Below the pieces are notes generated by a model. The model saw only the letters and a list, made by a program, of their open reading frames with translations. It did no database searches and was not told the DNA's origin. From assembly GCA_020721205.1 (NCBI GenBank), contig DYNF01000014.1:1-60096 (forward strand): a DNA stretch of 60,096 nucleotides. The letters are read 5' to 3'. The translations under genes were made by a program, and so were the position numbers. This document shows, piece by piece, positions 26,277 through 34,908 of this stretch (position 1 is its first letter; each line of letters opens with the position of its first letter). The stretch is from Prochloron sp. SulCav_FS08_3_32_3330 (GTDB lineage Bacteria; Cyanobacteriota; Cyanobacteriia; Cyanobacteriales; DYNF01).

Positions 26277-27512
26277 ATTCAAACTTAATTCATCTTTATT
26301 CCCTAAAATACCTTGAGGTCGCCAAATCATTAAAATCATTAAAATTAAACCAATGATCATAATCCGAAACGCTCCTAAACGGGCATCATCAAGAAACATT
26401 GGAATCCCTACTTTTTGAAAAATTGGTGCTAAAAATTTAACCAATTCGGGTAACATAAAACGGGTAATTGAATCATAAGCCCAAAAAATTGTCGCTCCGA
26501 TTAATGTTCCGGGATTGCTTCCTGCCCCTCCTAAAACTACGATTGTCCATGCGTTAAAAGTCACAAGAGGCTCAAAAGCTCTACTAGGATAAATACTCGT
26601 TAATTGCCAAGCATAAAAAGACCCGGCGATTCCGGCGATCGCTCCGCCTAACATAAAAGCTTGAAGTTTGTACCAAAAAACATTTTTCCCTAAAGCCCTT
26701 GGGATTTCTTCATCCTCTCGAATGGCTTTCATTACCCTACCCCAAGGAGAATGCACAAGGATATCTAAACCCCAATAAACTAGGGCTAAAACGGTTAAAA
26801 TAAGTACCATTAAACCCGCTTTATAAGTATAATCAGTGAGGGCAATTACACCACTAATATAAATTGTTAAAATAAAAATGGTAGAAATTCCTGACCAAAT
26901 TATGATACTGATATTTTTTTTCTGAGTTTTTAATCTTTTCCAGAGTTGCCAAAGGGCGAATATTCCTAATAAACTTAAAACAGTGATCATCACTATTTTA
27001 CCGAAAATTCCGGGTTCAAACTGATCTAAAGGTAAAGGATAACCTTGTACGCCAAATGTGCCTTCTGTCAACCATTCTTCATTTAAAGCGATCAATCTAA
27101 TTAATTCTGATACCCCAATAGTCATGATCGCAAGGTAATCTTCCCTTAAACGTAGAGTAGAAGTACCAATAATTAAACCTAAAACCGCCGCTAATCCTGC
27201 TCCGATTAAAGCCGCTAAAATCAAAGGGATCTGATCGGGCATAATTAAGCTAATTTTAAGGAGAGTATCTTTAACAAAGGGAGTTTTTTCGATCCAATTA
27301 AAATTAGCGATCATTTTTTCGGGTAAATTTTGTAAATAACCTGATTTAGTGAGTAAAACAGTAGTATAAGCACCGATGGTCATAAAAACCACATGACCAA
27401 AATTAATTAAACCTGCAAAACCCCATTGTAAATTTAAACCTAGTGCAAATAAACCAAAAATACCAGTAGAAATGATTAAAGAAACAAAATAACCAGTCAT
27501 AGCAGTTAACAA
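26271..27512 (-). CDS. livM: branched-chain/neutral amino acid ABC transporter permease (LivM type)
   Basis: An inner-membrane permease of 413 residues with about ten transmembrane helices. LFALGLNLQWGFAGLINFGH near the N-terminus, LRLREDYLAIMTIGVSELIRL in the middle, and EDEEIPRALGKN with GGAIAGIAGSF (the EAA-like loop contacting the ATPase) mark the LivM family. In cyanobacteria the homologous NatD is part of the N-I neutral amino acid system. The partner genes for LivH, the ATPases and the binding protein are absent from the window, so the system is dispersed. A long soluble insert (about 180-225) is slightly larger than in E. coli LivM. The 3-prime end abuts the 120-bp duplication. Confidence 0.9.
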   Translation of the reverse strand: MLTAMTGYFVSLIISTGIFGLFALGLNLQWGFAGLINFGHVVFMTIGAYTTVLLTKSGYLQNLPEKMIANFNWIEKTPFVKDTLLKISLIMPDQIPLILAALIGAGLAAVLGLIIGTSTLRLREDYLAIMTIGVSELIRLIALNEEWLTEGTFGVQGYPLPLDQFEPGIFGKIVMITVLSLLGIFALWQLWKRLKTQKKNISIIIWSGISTIFILTIYISGVIALTDYTYKAGLMVLILTVLALVYWGLDILVHSPWGRVMKAIREDEEIPRALGKNVFWYKLQAFMLGGAIAGIAGSFYAWQLTSIYPSRAFEPLVTFNAWTIVVLGGAGSNPGTLIGATIFWAYDSITRFMLPELVKFLAPIFQKVGIPMFLDDARLGAFRIMIIGLILMILMIWRPQGILGNKDELSLNK

Positions 27513-27732
27513 TTATCAGTGATCAGTGATCAGTCTATCAGTTTCTAAATAACTAATAAATAATTTATTCCTGTTTTTTTCTGAAAAATCTGAAAACCGT
27601 TTTAAAATTAAAGCAAGATTAAAATTATGATCAAAGAATAAGCACATTAATGCTTAATATCTAATTTATTTAGAGCATTCTAAAATAATGGATAAATTAA
27701 ATTAATATTTATATATATAACAATTACAAAAA

Positions 27733-28596
27733 ATGTCTTCTACAATTTTTATCACTCAGCCTATTATTTCTCAAAATCCGACTCCAGCTAATGGTGAAAC
27801 GAAGGATGGAGCATTTCCTGTGACAATCATATTTATCGCAACAACAATCCTCCTCGCTATGGGAGTAGCGGGTTTGGTTGTTTATGGTAAAATGCAATTA
27901 GAGAAAAAAGACAAAGCCATCAAACTAGAAAAATATAAAACGGCAGATGTTCAGAAAAAGCTCATGTTGGCTTTGACTACGATCAAAAAAATGGAAACTA
28001 ACCCGGATCTGGTTCACTCAAGGGAGTTTAACCTTGATTATCTAAGAATGAGAATGGATGAGCAGGTTTTCCATTATGCGATTGTTAATCAAATTAAAGT
28101 CCAAATTAAACAATTAATTACTGTGGCACTACGTCCAAGCACTTCTAACACCGCTACAGTAGGGATTGCTAATACCAGTGGTAGAAGTGTGGATGAGATT
28201 TTTGAAGTTTATTATGAAACCGAAAGTCAAGGAAAACGCACAAAACGGGTTTTATTTCGGATTCAAGTTAAATTAACCAAACTGCCTACTCAATCCACTT
28301 CTAACACGATTCAACAGATTATTATGTGTATTGAGAAATATTTAAACCCTTCTGAAATTGAGGATAATTGGCAACCTGCAATTCAAGGTAGAGTAGTGAC
28401 AATTCACTGGGATCAAAAAGCTAAACCTACTCCTTTACTGGTTTTAGAACAATCAGCCGAGGGTGCAAATGTGAGTTTTCGTTCTACCCCTGCCCAAAGA
28501 CAAGAACAACAAATGGCGGCACAACAAAAAGCCACACCACAAAAAGCACCACCACCGAAAGCACCACAAAGACCTCCTAGACCTCCTATGTCGTAG
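27733..28596 (+). CDS. single-pass membrane protein with Pro-rich tail
   Basis: A 287-residue protein of unknown function. A short polar N-terminus (1-27) precedes one membrane helix (about 28-50, FPVTIIFIATTILLAMGVAG). A charged, probably coiled stretch (50-90) follows, then a folded domain (about 95-245) and a tail rich in Gln, Ala, Lys and Pro (245-287, with APPPKAPQRPPRPP). The topology implies a membrane-tethered cytoplasmic or periplasmic domain. Nothing in it indicates an enzyme. It is separated from nadE by 136 bp that contain half a palindrome copy. Confidence 0.65.
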   Translation: MSSTIFITQPIISQNPTPANGETKDGAFPVTIIFIATTILLAMGVAGLVVYGKMQLEKKDKAIKLEKYKTADVQKKLMLALTTIKKMETNPDLVHSREFNLDYLRMRMDEQVFHYAIVNQIKVQIKQLITVALRPSTSNTATVGIANTSGRSVDEIFEVYYETESQGKRTKRVLFRIQVKLTKLPTQSTSNTIQQIIMCIEKYLNPSEIEDNWQPAIQGRVVTIHWDQKAKPTPLLVLEQSAEGANVSFRSTPAQRQEQQMAAQQKATPQKAPPPKAPQRPPRPPMS

Positions 28597-28601
28597 GGCA
28601 G

Positions 28602-28640
28602 AGTTTGTAGTTGGGCTTTAGCCCTAACTAACAATTAATA
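28602..28640. repeat. partial GTTTGTAGTTGGGCTT repeat
   Basis: GTTTGTAGTTGGGCTTTAGC followed by CCCTAACTAACAA: a shortened copy of the family at 23695 and 31821, lying just beyond the stop of the preceding gene. Confidence 0.55.
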
Positions 28641-28732
28641 GAAATAGTGCTAAACTTCAACAAACTTACTTTCGGAAATTATGTCTAAATTATAGGGAAA
28701 ACTTAACAAATTACTAATAATTAATAACTAAT

Positions 28733-30433
28733 ATGAAAATTGCTTTAGCACAATTAAATCCATTAATTGGGGATATTAGTGGAAATGCACAACAAATTTT
28801 AGAAATTGCCGAAATTGCCACTAATGCAGAGGTTAGATTATTATTAACCCCTGAACTTTCTTTATGTGGTTATCCCCCTCGAGATCTATTATTAAATCCC
28901 AGTTTTATTTCATTAATGGGCGAAAATTTAGAAAATTTAGCTCAACAATTACCCCCAAATTTAGCAGTATTAGTGGGAACAGTCACCCCAAATAAAAATT
29001 TTAAAATCAAAGGAGAAAAGCCTCTTTTTAATAGTATTGCTTTCTTAGATCAAGGAAAAGTTCAGCAAGTTTTTCATAAAAGTTTATTGCCTACTTATGA
29101 TGTTTTTGACGAAAACCGTTATTTTGAATCGGGTAAAATTCCTAATGTTTTAGAATTAGATTATGATTCCACCAAAGTGAAAATTGGAATCACAATTTGT
29201 GAAGATATTTGGAATGATGAACAATTTTGGGGACACCGAAATTATGTACTTAATCCTTTAGATGAATTAGCAAAATTAAACCTAGATTTTTTAATTAATC
29301 TATCTGCTTCTCCCTATACTGTAGGAAAACAAAAAGTTAGAGAAGCGATGTTAAATCATGCTGTAAAACGCTATCAAAAAGCGATTATTTATGTTAATCA
29401 AGTGGGAGGAAATGATGATTTAATTTTTGATGGAAATAGCGTGGCTTTTAATAAATCTGGGAAATTAATTTGTCGAGGTCAAAGTTTTAAAACTAATCTT
29501 AGTATTGTCAATTATCATCATCATAAACAAGATATTTTTCCCACTCAAGAAACTCTTATTTCTCCTAAAGCTCATTTAATTTATGAGTTACCTGAAACCA
29601 AAGAAGAAGAAATCTGGTCAGCTTTAGTCTTAGGAGTGCGGGATTATGTCAAAAAATGCGGTTTTTCTCAGGTAATTTTAGGCTTAAGTGGGGGCATAGA
29701 TTCCGCTTTAGTCGCTACGATCGCCGCCGAAGCTTTAGGATCTGAAAACGTCTTAGGAGTATTAATGCCTTCCCCCTATAGCTCAGAACATTCGGTAAAA
29801 GATGCTCAAAAATTAGTAGAAAATTTAGGTATTAATAGCGAAATAATACCGATTGAAAACCCGATGAAAGCTTATGATCAAATATTAAAACCATTATTTG
29901 AAAAGACAGAATTTGGCATTGCCGAGGAAAATATCCAGTCAAGAATAAGGGGTAATATATTAATGGCGATCGCCAATAAATTTGGTTATTTATTATTATC
30001 TACGGGTAATAAATCAGAAATGGCGGTAGGTTATTGTACTTTATACGGCGACATGAATGGAGGTTTAGCGGTTATTGCGGATCTACCGAAAACCCAAGTT
30101 TTTGCCCTCTGTCACTGGTTAAATCGTCAAAAAGAGGTTATATCTCAAAATATCCTAATTAAGCCCCCTAGCGCCGAATTAAAGCCTAATCAAGTAGATC
30201 AAGATTCCTTACCACCTTATGATCAATTAGATGATATTCTCTATCTTATGATTAATCAGCATCAATCCCCACAAGAACTCATTGAAAAGGGATATTCTGC
30301 TGAAATAATTAATAAAATTACAAAACTTCTCTTTCGAGCAGAATTTAAGCGTAGACAGGCACCCCCGGGCTTAAAAATAACGGATCGTGCTTTTAGTACG
30401 GGGTGGCGAATGCCGATCGCTAGTAAATGGTAA
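28733..30433 (+). CDS. nadE: glutamine-dependent NAD+ synthetase
   Basis: Makes NAD+ from deamido-NAD+ using glutamine. The 566-residue protein has an N-terminal nitrilase-type amidase (about 1-260) with its Glu in LLLTPELSLCGYPPRDLL, the Lys in HKSLLPTYDVFDE and the nucleophilic Cys in GITICEDIWND. The C-terminal synthetase domain (about 290-566) has the PP-loop LGLSGGIDSALVATIAAEAL, the NIQSRIRGN motif and LLSTGNKSEMAVGY. The length fits the short bacterial glutamine-dependent type. It ends in TDRAFSTGWRMPIASKW. The gene stands alone, with a MITE directly downstream. Confidence 0.95.
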   Translation: MKIALAQLNPLIGDISGNAQQILEIAEIATNAEVRLLLTPELSLCGYPPRDLLLNPSFISLMGENLENLAQQLPPNLAVLVGTVTPNKNFKIKGEKPLFNSIAFLDQGKVQQVFHKSLLPTYDVFDENRYFESGKIPNVLELDYDSTKVKIGITICEDIWNDEQFWGHRNYVLNPLDELAKLNLDFLINLSASPYTVGKQKVREAMLNHAVKRYQKAIIYVNQVGGNDDLIFDGNSVAFNKSGKLICRGQSFKTNLSIVNYHHHKQDIFPTQETLISPKAHLIYELPETKEEEIWSALVLGVRDYVKKCGFSQVILGLSGGIDSALVATIAAEALGSENVLGVLMPSPYSSEHSVKDAQKLVENLGINSEIIPIENPMKAYDQILKPLFEKTEFGIAEENIQSRIRGNILMAIANKFGYLLLSTGNKSEMAVGYCTLYGDMNGGLAVIADLPKTQVFALCHWLNRQKEVISQNILIKPPSAELKPNQVDQDSLPPYDQLDDILYLMINQHQSPQELIEKGYSAEIINKITKLLFRAEFKRRQAPPGLKITDRAFSTGWRMPIASKW

Positions 30434-30452
30434 TTTCATTATAACGATGAAA

Positions 30453-30586
30453 TATAGCAATCCTAAATAAGTTGTGGTGATTGAGTGCTTTTGTCATTAG
30501 TCATTGGTCATTTGTCTTTTATGACAAAACTTGAAGCCTCTTTTAAAAATTATTTGATTTGCTATGACTGATTTAGGAATGCTATA
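30453..30586. mobile_element. 134-bp MITE with TATAGCAATCCTAAAT termini
   Basis: The left end TATAGCAATCCTAAATAAGT and the inverse of the right end, TATAGCATTCCTAAATCAGT, match at 17 of 20 positions. The interior has TTGTCATTAGTCATTGGTCA-type short repeats. A TA target duplication, as for Tc1/IS630-type elements, is possible. Confidence 0.7.
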
Positions 30587-30642
30587 GACACGATAAAATA
30601 TTACCTATATTCTCCAAATTTTGAATTTTAAATTGAAAAATT

Positions 30643-31692
30643 ATGACTACTTCTATTGACAAAACCTCATTCCTTAGTAGCCTTCTTAAAGGTCAAACTA
30701 TCGTTTATACAGGGATAGTTTGGTCTTTTATCTCTATCTTATTTTTCTTATTATTTAGCGTCAAACCCGCCGATGAAGACTATCCCTTTTGGTATTCTAT
30801 CGGTACTTATATTTTAGAAGTTGTACCTTTTTTGGTGGCGGCATTACTATGTTATCGTAATTATAAAAGTCCACAAATTGCCAGTGGCAGAAATGTTTGG
30901 CTTTGTATCGGTTTAGGAATGTTTTGCTATTTCCTCGGAGATGTGGTCTTCGGTTGGTGGGAATTATATTGGGGCATGGAACCATACGTTTCCCCTGCTG
31001 ACATATTTTACATCAGTTTTTATATTTTGGTAGGCTGGGGAATGTTATTAGCCGTATTACCCCGCCGTTTAAACTTAGAAATGAAACAATGGATTATTGT
31101 CGGTGTAATCGGTGTTGTAGGCATTATTATTTCCTTATGGATCACCGTGATCATCCCCGCCGGAGCGGAAAAAACTCCAGAAGCCTCTCAATTACCCATT
31201 AATACTCAAACTTTAATCGCTTCTGCTGATCTGAATACCTCTCAAACTATGTCCTTATTCGCCCAAGCAGAAACTACTAATTCTCCGATTGAAGAAGTAA
31301 AAAGTTCGGCGGAGGCTCGAAGACCTCAATGGGTAGACAGTTTAGATGAATTTCTCACTAAATTTAAAACTCCGGTTAATTTCTTTTATATTGTTGCTGA
31401 CTTAATCTTATTAATTATTGCTACCACTTTATTATTAGCTTTTTGGGGAGGACGTTTTTCTCAATCATGGCGTATGATCGCCCTTGCTACTTTCAGTTTG
31501 TATTTAGTTGATACTTGGAATAAATATAATTATGCTATTATTGAAGCCAAAAAATTAGATTATGAAAGTGGCTCTTTATTTGAAGTTTTATTTATTATTT
31601 CTGCTGTTTTATTTGCGATCGGAGCGGCTTTAGAATTTGATATTTCTAGCGCTACTCGCACCAGAGGTAGACGCAGACGAGGAGCAAATTAA
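30643..31692 (+). CDS. polytopic membrane protein of unknown function
   Basis: A 349-residue integral membrane protein. Helices are visible at about 19-40, 50-68, 82-104, 113-136, 146-172, 244-268, 277-292 and 308-327. Between the fifth and sixth lies a soluble loop of about 70 residues, rich in Ser, Thr, Ala and Glu. It ends in a very basic cytoplasmic tail (RTRGRRRRGAN). GDVVFGWWELYWGMEPYVSP sits at the third/fourth helix. I do not recognise a family with known function. No partner gene is adjacent. Confidence 0.65.
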   Translation: MTTSIDKTSFLSSLLKGQTIVYTGIVWSFISILFFLLFSVKPADEDYPFWYSIGTYILEVVPFLVAALLCYRNYKSPQIASGRNVWLCIGLGMFCYFLGDVVFGWWELYWGMEPYVSPADIFYISFYILVGWGMLLAVLPRRLNLEMKQWIIVGVIGVVGIIISLWITVIIPAGAEKTPEASQLPINTQTLIASADLNTSQTMSLFAQAETTNSPIEEVKSSAEARRPQWVDSLDEFLTKFKTPVNFFYIVADLILLIIATTLLLAFWGGRFSQSWRMIALATFSLYLVDTWNKYNYAIIEAKKLDYESGSLFEVLFIISAVLFAIGAALEFDISSATRTRGRRRRGAN

Positions 31693-31712
31693 TTATTTTC
31701 ATTTATTTTTTT

Positions 31713-31766
31713 CCAACGGGTTAAAACCCGTTGCTACCCAAACAAAACCCGTCTTTACGGGTTTTC
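31713..31766. repeat. AACGGGTT/AACCCGTT hairpin cluster
   Basis: CCAACGGGTTAAAACCCGTTG and AAAACCCGTCTTTACGGGTT hairpins, of the kind found inside the CAGGG-TTTTCATTCT elements, follow the preceding gene, with a degenerate terminus TTTTCATT at 31698. It is a decayed copy. Confidence 0.65.
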
Positions 31767-31820
31767 TGATTAAATATTAACAAAGTAGGTGGTCATCAAC
31801 AAAGTAACAAAAAGAAGATG

Positions 31821-31875
31821 GTTCGTAGTTGGGCTTCAGCCCAATCTAGTTAGGGCTGAAGCCCAACTACGAACT
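31821..31875. repeat. GTTCGTAGTTGGGCTT palindrome family, copy
   Basis: GTTCGTAGTTGGGCTTCAGC and its inverse ending AAGCCCAACTACGAAC form a near-perfect hairpin (a best-preserved family member) between convergent genes. Confidence 0.85.
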
Positions 31876-31897
31876 TTTTTATATAGGACAATATTTT

Positions 31898-31919
31898 GCA
31901 ACGGGTTTCAACCCGTTGC
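31898..31919. repeat. GCAACGGGTTTC hairpin overlapping a stop codon
   Basis: GCAACGGGTT/AACCCGTTGC hairpin whose right arm encodes the last codons and stop (Ala-Thr-Gly-stop) of the minus-strand DnaJ gene at 31908. Confidence 0.75.
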
Positions 31920-32546
31920 CTTTTTGACTTTTGCCAAATCTTTTTGAATTTCCGCCACTAAAAGACGATTATAGGGATCCGTACGCAAAGCCTTATTAAA
32001 ATAAGTTTTAGCCTTTTCTAGCTGAGTTTCCTGTAATAATTGTCTCCCTTTATGTTGATAAACGATCGCCTGCCATTGACGTACTTCAGGATCAAAAGGA
32101 AGACGATAACTTAAGCCTTCCACCAAGGCGATCGCCCTTGCAAAACGCTTTTCCTTCATAATTTCTCGTAACTTTTCATAACATTGCCATTTTAACAGTT
32201 GATCCTGATCAGCATTGGGAGTATAATTAGCTCTTGAAAAAGGTTGTTTATAATTAGATTTAGAATTTTTCTGGGAAGTATTAGGAGCTTTTTTCCGAGA
32301 ATTAATATTTTGTGGTTTAATATTTGGTTCTTGAATATTTGGTAATTTAATCTCTTGAGAAGGAAAAATATCCTTAAGACATTGATAAGCCTCAGTCAAA
32401 CGAATAAAATGATTTTGAGCCTGTGGATTTTCTTGATTAAAGTCAGGATGATATTGTCGTGCCAAACGACGATAAGAGGCTTTAATTTCTTCTAGCCCCG
32501 CCGTAGAACTTAATCCTAATAAACGATAACAATGAACTCTATTCAT
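31908..32546 (-). CDS. DnaJ-domain protein with TPR-like C-terminus
   Basis: A 212-residue co-chaperone. The J domain lies at about 4-65 with the Hsp70-activating HPD at 33-35 (RQYHPDFNQ). A polar Asn/Lys/Gln-rich linker (70-125) follows, and then helices at about 125-205 with the TPR-like ending ETQLEKAKTYFNKALRTDPYN. It lacks the Gly/Phe and zinc regions of canonical DnaJ, so it is a type III J protein that would target DnaK to a particular client. The stop codon lies within a repeat hairpin, so the original C-terminus may have been longer. Family members in cyanobacteria are common and not assigned to a process. Confidence 0.85.
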   Translation of the reverse strand: MNRVHCYRLLGLSSTAGLEEIKASYRRLARQYHPDFNQENPQAQNHFIRLTEAYQCLKDIFPSQEIKLPNIQEPNIKPQNINSRKKAPNTSQKNSKSNYKQPFSRANYTPNADQDQLLKWQCYEKLREIMKEKRFARAIALVEGLSYRLPFDPEVRQWQAIVYQHKGRQLLQETQLEKAKTYFNKALRTDPYNRLLVAEIQKDLAKVKKATG

Positions 32547-32763
32547 CTTCTATTCTTCAAAAAAGTTTTTAATTTAATCCCGATCTTTAAATCAATAGAT
32601 ATTTTAAGCATAACCTATTTTTTAAATAAATAGTAAAAAAAATTTCTAAAATCAAAATTTTAATTACACTAAATCTACAATTATCTTATTCTTGATTATT
32701 AGTAATTCATCAGGATTAATTACTAACAATTTGCTTTTTTTTGAGCAAGAGATTATAATAGAT
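32547..32763. other. AT-rich upstream region
   Basis: Left part of the 457-bp divergent gap between the DnaJ-domain gene and the HEAT-repeat gene. It is very AT-rich, and I see no gene or clear signal. The right part is filled by the MITE at 32764-32899. Confidence 0.4.
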
Positions 32764-32899
32764 TATAGCAATTCTCATACTTATGAGGTACAAAATTAAT
32801 CCTTTTTGTCCCTTGTCATTTTTCCCTTGTCATTTGTCCTTTGTCCCTTGTCATTTGTCCTTTGTAAGACTGTACCTCATGACGATGAAAAACGCTATA
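32764..32899. mobile_element. 136-bp MITE with internal minisatellite
   Basis: Termini: TATAGCAATTCTCATACTTA, then TGAGGTACA, and the inverse at the right end (TGTACCTCATGAC...GCTATA). The interior is a minisatellite of CCTTTGT/CCCTTGTCATTTGT units. The left 50 bp recurs at 55204. TA at both edges suggests a TA target site. Confidence 0.75.
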
Positions 32900-33003
32900 T
32901 AAGTACATAAAAAAAATAATTTAAACTAACCTAATTAATAGTTTAAATAAATTTCATAAAACAAAAAAAAACATTAATAAAAATAAAATTAATAAATTAC
33001 TTT

Positions 33004-33672
33004 ATGACTGAACTTACTTTAGCAGAAATTTCCCAACAATTAGACAGTCCCAACTCAAAAGATCGTCTCTTAGCATTAGTAGGATTACGCCATTTTTCCC
33101 CAGAAGATGCAGTCCCTTTAATTAAAAAAGTTTTAAACGATGAAATGCTCACAGTCCGCTCTATGGCTGTTTTTGCTTTAGGGATAAAACCAACTCAAGA
33201 ATGTTACTTCCTTCTAGTAAAATTGCTCGAAACTGATCCCGATTACGGGATCAGAGCCGATGCGGCAGGAGCTTTAGGTTATTTAGAAGATCAAAGAGCA
33301 TTTGATCCTTTAGTGAGAGCTTTTTATGAGGATACAGAGTGGCTTGTGCGTTTTAGTGCCGCCGTTTCTTTAGGTAATCTAAAGGATCCCCGTGCCAAAG
33401 ATGTGTTATTACAAGCTTTAAAAAGTGATGAAGTAATCTTACAACAAGCGGCGATCGCCTCCTTAGGAGAAATTAAAGCAGTGGAAGCCTTAGAAAAGAT
33501 TTTAACCTTTGCAAACTCTGATGACTGGTTATTAAGACAGCGTTTAGCAGAATCTTTAGGCAATTTTAATACTCCTAAAAGTATATCAGCTTTAAAATTT
33601 TTAGTAAAAGATTCTCATTCACAAGTGAGTCAAACAGCTTTAAATTCTTTAGAAAAAATAAAAATTAATTAG
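33004..33672 (+). CDS. HEAT-repeat protein, NblB/bilin-lyase-like
   Basis: A 222-residue protein built from about six HEAT-like helical repeats, visible as recurring D-x-x-x-R-x-x-A-A-x-x-L-G-x-L units (GIRADAAGALGYLEDQRAF, VRFSAAVSLGNLKDPRA, ILQQAAIASLGEIKA). This is the PBS-lyase HEAT pattern found in CpcE/PecE lyase subunits and in NblB, which takes part in phycobilisome degradation. Its length and the lack of a CpcF partner favour the NblB-like group. The gene 121 bp downstream in the same direction encodes a CpcS/CpeS-type bilin lyase, supporting a phycobilisome role. The exact subfamily cannot be decided by eye. Confidence 0.8.
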   Translation: MTELTLAEISQQLDSPNSKDRLLALVGLRHFSPEDAVPLIKKVLNDEMLTVRSMAVFALGIKPTQECYFLLVKLLETDPDYGIRADAAGALGYLEDQRAFDPLVRAFYEDTEWLVRFSAAVSLGNLKDPRAKDVLLQALKSDEVILQQAAIASLGEIKAVEALEKILTFANSDDWLLRQRLAESLGNFNTPKSISALKFLVKDSHSQVSQTALNSLEKIKIN

Positions 33673-33689
33673 TTTTCATTCTTTTTTTT

Positions 33690-33710
33690 CAACGGGTTTC
33701 AACCCGTTGC
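33690..33710 (+). terminator. CAACGGGTT/AACCCGTTG hairpin
   Basis: A hairpin with a following run of T lies 18 bp after the HEAT gene stop. TTTTCATTCT just before it marks it as the relic of an element end. Confidence 0.65.
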
Positions 33711-33793
33711 CTTTTTTCACCTAAAACCTACCACCTACTGATAGAATTTTAAATATTTGAAATTGTAAAACATTTAAAATTTTATTAACAAAG

Positions 33794-34318
33794 ATGACGA
33801 TTGAAGAATTTTTAAATTTAACCGTAGGACAATGGTTTGCTCAACGTACCAGTTACGTTTTAAATAATGAGGAAGTGGAAAATAGTAAAGTTGAAATTAC
33901 CACTACTGCATTAAAATTTGATGATCCAGAGGTTATTCAACTCTGTCAAAAACATCAGATTAAACCCGATCAAACTCTTGGGGCAATTAAATCTAGTTGG
34001 AATAATTCTGTAGATTGGGATAAACCAAAAGAACAAGGATCGGCTTTATTAATTTTTGCACCCGATCAAAAGCAAGAAGATCAAGGCTTAGTCTATCGGG
34101 AAATCAGTGTTAATAATAATGCTGTCGCTCAATATCAATTTTCTGAAGATGGAGTTTTAACTCTATCCATACAACAGGATAATTTGATTATAGAGGAACG
34201 TCAATGGTTTGCCAGTGAAAATTTACGATTACGCAATACCCTTGTGAAAGAAGAAAATAATTGTTATCAAACTGCCTTTTATTCTGAAATCCGCAAAATA
34301 GTCGCCCCAGCAAGTTAG
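33794..34318 (+). CDS. CpcS/CpeS-type phycobiliprotein lyase
   Basis: A 174-residue protein of the S/U-type chromophore lyases, a lipocalin-like beta barrel that attaches phycocyanobilin to Cys84-type sites of phycobiliproteins. It starts MTIEEFLNLTVGQWFAQRTSY, in which the short helix and the W-x-x-x-R-T-S-Y pattern are typical of the family. Strands then alternate through SALLIFAPD, GLVYREISV, and LTLSIQQD to IEERQWFASENLRLRNTLVK, which contains the conserved E-x-x-W...N-L-R-L-R motif. It ends near SEIRK. It could be CpcS, CpcU or CpcS-III; I leave the symbol open. It is preceded by the HEAT gene and followed by a strong terminator. Confidence 0.85.
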   Translation: MTIEEFLNLTVGQWFAQRTSYVLNNEEVENSKVEITTTALKFDDPEVIQLCQKHQIKPDQTLGAIKSSWNNSVDWDKPKEQGSALLIFAPDQKQEDQGLVYREISVNNNAVAQYQFSEDGVLTLSIQQDNLIIEERQWFASENLRLRNTLVKEENNCYQTAFYSEIRKIVAPAS

Positions 34319-34343
34319 GAGACTTTTTGCTGATAGTCGAGTA

Positions 34344-34381
34344 AGAAATAGGGACTTAATCTGAATTAAGTTCCTATTTCT
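34344..34381 (+). terminator. Rho-independent terminator of the lyase gene
   Basis: A 17-bp stem (AGAAATAGGGACTTAAT and its complement, one G/T pair) with a CTGA loop, followed by TATTTTTTG. It lies 26 bp beyond the stop. Confidence 0.8.
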
Positions 34382-34908
34382 ATTTTTTGTTAACTTATAT
34401 GTAAAAATATTAATAAACTTTACAAAAAATGCCATCTTAGCTATTAGTTAATCTAATCTTAACTAGGATTTTCAGACAAATTTAGGGGGATCAGTTAAAA
34501 AACCATAACATTAATATTTTTGAAAAAATTTTAATTATATATTTAAGCAATATTTTTCCTTTCAAACTTAAATATTTTTCCTCATCTTTATTTTGTATTT
34601 TAAAACACAATTTTTGTAAAAACCTTGATCTGTCTATCTTTGGTCTAGCTTATTTTTAGTTAATCTCTCATCAAAACTATAACAACAAAAAGACTGTTTT
34701 ATTAGAGGGGTTAAGTATAGCACAAGTTTTTAAGGCGAGGGGAAAATTTCCAAAAGATTTAAGATTTAAAACTACATTTTTGTTGTTTTTTAAGTAAAGT
34801 AAACACTTCTAAAAAAATGAAAACAAATTAACATTTTTGGAAAAAAGTCGCTACACTAAAAAACGTAATCATTAAAATTAACTTTCAAAAGTTGAGGAAA
34901 AACCTTAT
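34382..34908. other. long upstream region of ppsA
   Basis: Over 500 bp of AT-rich sequence without a gene. The last 150 bp presumably hold the ppsA promoter, with CTACACTAAA at about 34851 as a possible -10 region. I see no palindrome or riboswitch-like structure. The long leader makes a small RNA or a long 5-prime UTR possible, but nothing supports one directly. Confidence 0.4.

Noticed and set aside
28413-28634. Cys/Gly-rich minus-strand frame
   Set aside because: It is the antisense of the Pro/Ala/Gln-rich tail of the gene at 27733-28596, which by codon complementarity yields Gly/Cys/Ala-rich sequence.
32809-32865. Regularly spaced TTTGTCCCTTGTCATT units as a CRISPR array
   Set aside because: Units are too short and adjoin without unique spacers, and they sit between the inverted ends of a MITE.
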